A stretch of 8,215 nucleotides of DNA from JBBRLA01 sp038231615 (GTDB lineage Bacteria > Myxococcota_A > Polyangia > Palsa-1104 > JAEUJZ01). Positions 7,241 to 8,215 of this stretch are shown in pieces. The stretch is taken from contig JBBRLA010000377.1 of the NCBI GenBank assembly GCA_038231615.1, positions 1 through 8,215 of the forward strand. The letters run 5' to 3'. Positions within the stretch are counted from its first letter, which is position 1. Each line of letters opens with the position of its first letter. The notes beneath the pieces are model-generated. The model saw only the letters and a list, made by a program, of their open reading frames with translations, searched no databases and had not been told where the DNA came from. The position numbers were made by a program, and so were the translations under genes.

Positions 7241-7343
7241 ACACCATTTCCCGCGCTTGCTGGTGGTTTGCGGCCCGGCTTTGTAGCTCCCCGGCCCAGC
7301 CGGAGGACCAAAGCGGACAGGCCGGCGTACCCTTTGGTACAGG

Positions 7344-7363
7344 GGGCGCCGGGAACGGCGCCC
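7344..7363. repeat. Stem-loop-capable inverted repeat
   Basis: GGGCGCC and GGCGCCC (7-bp arms, six-base loop) follow directly after a second inverted repeat (GTACC-CTTT-GGTAC, 7327-7340). No T-run follows on either strand, so neither reads as a standard intrinsic terminator. Confidence 0.4.
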
Positions 7364-7494
7364 GAAGAGGTCGCCGGCGGATCTCGATACCGGCCTGTGA
7401 CATCGCTTCGTCAGATCAGAAGCCAGGGCCGGAGGCCAGGTGTGCCTCCAGCTTGCCAACCATGCCGCGCACCTGCTGCGCCTGGGGTCCGGAC

Positions 7495-7560
7495 CATCCG
7501 GGACAGCGTGGGCTGAGACGCCAGACCATCAGGTACTTCGGGGTTCTTGCTCAGGGGCAC
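7495..7560 (-). pseudogene. Possible IS1380-type transposase fragment
   Basis: On the minus strand one frame reads SKNPEVPDGLASQPTLSRM. The ASQPTLSR stretch resembles the conserved LASQPTxSRxEN region that I recall from IS1380-family DDE transposases. Only about 20 residues fit; beyond them the similarity stops, with no start, catalytic residues or terminal repeats visible. It would be an old remnant. The call rests on one short motif and could be chance. Confidence 0.25.
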
Positions 7561-7593
7561 ACCGGGCTCACGGGGCCGAGTCTCAAGGGGGGA

Positions 7594-8046
7594 GAGCCCG
7601 CGGCACTCCGGGCGGTGCACCAGGCGATCGATCAAGGGCGCACCGAGGTGGTAGATGCCGATCGTGTCGCAGTACTTCGACACGATCCCGCACGCCTCGC
7701 TAATGAAGAGCCTGAGCCGTCGGATTAGCGACGGGAAGGTACTGCACCTCATCAAGGGATGGTTGAAGGTCCCGGTGCAGGAGCGAGACGAGCGAGGGAA
7801 GCGGAGGATGCTCGGCGGAAAGAACAAGACTCAGGGAACCCCGCAAGGCGGAGTGGTTTCGCCTTTGCTGGCAAACATCTACATGCACCGGTACATCAAG
7901 GCGTTCCGTAAGCACGGCCTCGGCGAGAAATACGGCGCGGTGCTGGTCTCCTATGCCGACGACTTCGTGGTGCTGTGCCGGCGTGATGCCGGACAGGTAC
8001 TGGAAGTGAGCTGCGCCGCCTGAAAGAGACCGTCGACGCCGTCACT
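7594..8046 (+). pseudogene. Group II intron-type reverse transcriptase, truncated and frameshifted
   Basis: Joined across frames, the translation reads as a group II intron maturase/RT core: ALRAVHQAIDQGRTEVVDAD, then QYFDTIPHASLMKSLSRRIS, DGKVLHLIKGWLKVPVQE, GTPQGGVVSPLLANIYM, SYADDFVVLCRRD and ELRRLKETVDA. The catalytic YADD is intact. One extra base near 7664 breaks the frame within VDAD-L-SQYFD; without it the protein continues. A second shift near 8006 separates GQVLE from ELRRLKETVDA. The N-terminal RT region and all of the C-terminal maturase part are missing, and similarity ends near 8046. No intron domain V or VI is seen. It is therefore a dead fragment, unless the shifts are sequencing errors. 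The ATG at 7655 is internal, not a real start. Confidence 0.85.
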
Positions 8047-8215
8047 GGCATCCCACCCTGTGCTACCTTTCACGGCACCAACACCCGCGAGCGGGAATCG
8101 GGTGCAGCCGGCGCCAGATCGCGGGGACCCGGAAATTTGCTCAGTAACTACGAACAGTTGGCCGTAGTGCCCTCGCGCTAACCCGCCAAAGCTCGCTCCC
8201 GTCGAGGTTTCGACG
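8047..8215. other. Right-edge region without recognised genes
   Basis: No supported gene is present. The plus-strand frame continuing from the reverse transcriptase stops at 8180 without RT similarity. A minus-strand frame enters from the right edge and stops near 8142 (RRNLDGSELWRVSARALRP then a few residues); it is too short to identify. The last 16 bases form an inverted repeat. Confidence 0.4.
8200..8215. repeat. Inverted repeat CGTCGA-N4-TCGACG at the right edge
   Basis: Perfect 6-bp arms enclose a four-base loop (GGTT). It may be part of a longer structure outside the window, such as an element end or terminator, but the edge prevents a call. Confidence 0.4.

Larger units (their letters stand above)
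7112..7490. other. Non-coding region between the operon promoter and mobile-element remnants
   Basis: No protein is supported here. Open frames on both strands have compositions like random G+C-rich DNA. Besides the two dyads it contains GTACC-N4-GGTAC (7327-7340) followed by GGGCGCC-N6-GGCGCCC (7344-7363), two stem-loop-capable sequences, and a palindrome GGTCCGGACC at 7486-7495. Confidence 0.5.

Noticed and set aside
7070..7459. N-terminal extension of the secreted protein to 7459
   Set aside because: The extra 130 residues are Cys/Arg/Pro-rich and domain-free, cross the promoter, and would bury a clear signal peptide in mid-protein.
6434..7516. 360-codon plus-strand frame over the start of the operon
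   Set aside because: It overlaps two exported proteins with signal peptides, ribosome binding sites and a TAGTG junction, as well as the sigma-54 promoter. Its own product is Gly/Arg/Leu-rich without domains.

Overview
The window is G+C-rich throughout, with strongly G/C-biased third codon positions. It encodes a Hanks-type Ser/Thr kinase, an NtrC-type sigma-54 activator and a proline-rich single-pass membrane protein. That mix suggests a delta-proteobacterial or myxobacterial-type genome (Myxococcota or relatives). This is an inference from gene content, since no rRNA or other marker gene is present.

Layout. (1) 1-968, plus strand: the C-terminal part of a coiled-coil, proline-rich membrane protein that runs off the left edge. 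(2) 969-1392: a 424-base non-coding gap. It holds a candidate sigma-54 promoter preceded by a 17-bp dyad, and possibly a 37-residue membrane microprotein on the minus strand. (3) 1393-2805, plus strand: a soluble Ser/Thr protein kinase with a complete CheY-like receiver domain fused to its C-terminus. (4) 2903-7069, minus strand, convergent with the kinase: a tightly packed four-gene operon. In transcription order it encodes a secreted Gly/Lys/Asn-repeat protein, a secreted TPR-like protein, a membrane histidine kinase, and an NtrC-family response regulator with an intact GAFTGA loop. The stop/start overlaps (TAGTG, TGATG/ATGA) and the 7-base last gap point to translational coupling. (5) 7070-7440: the operon's upstream region. 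It contains a near-perfect -24/-12 promoter (TGGCAC-N5-TTGCT) about 27 bases before the first start codon, and short dyads further upstream that could be activator sites. (6) About 7440-8215: remnants of mobile DNA, namely a frameshifted group II intron-type reverse transcriptase pseudogene and possibly a small IS1380-like transposase fragment.

How the parts may work together. The operon's last gene is a sigma-54 activator and its own promoter looks sigma-54 dependent, so the simplest model is a positively autoregulated envelope-sensing two-component system with two exported accessory proteins. The convergent kinase-receiver gene also has a sigma-54-like promoter, so the same activator could control it. 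That would link a two-component phosphorelay to Ser/Thr phosphorylation. The promoter matches, domains and overlaps are read directly from the sequence; the circuit is inference.
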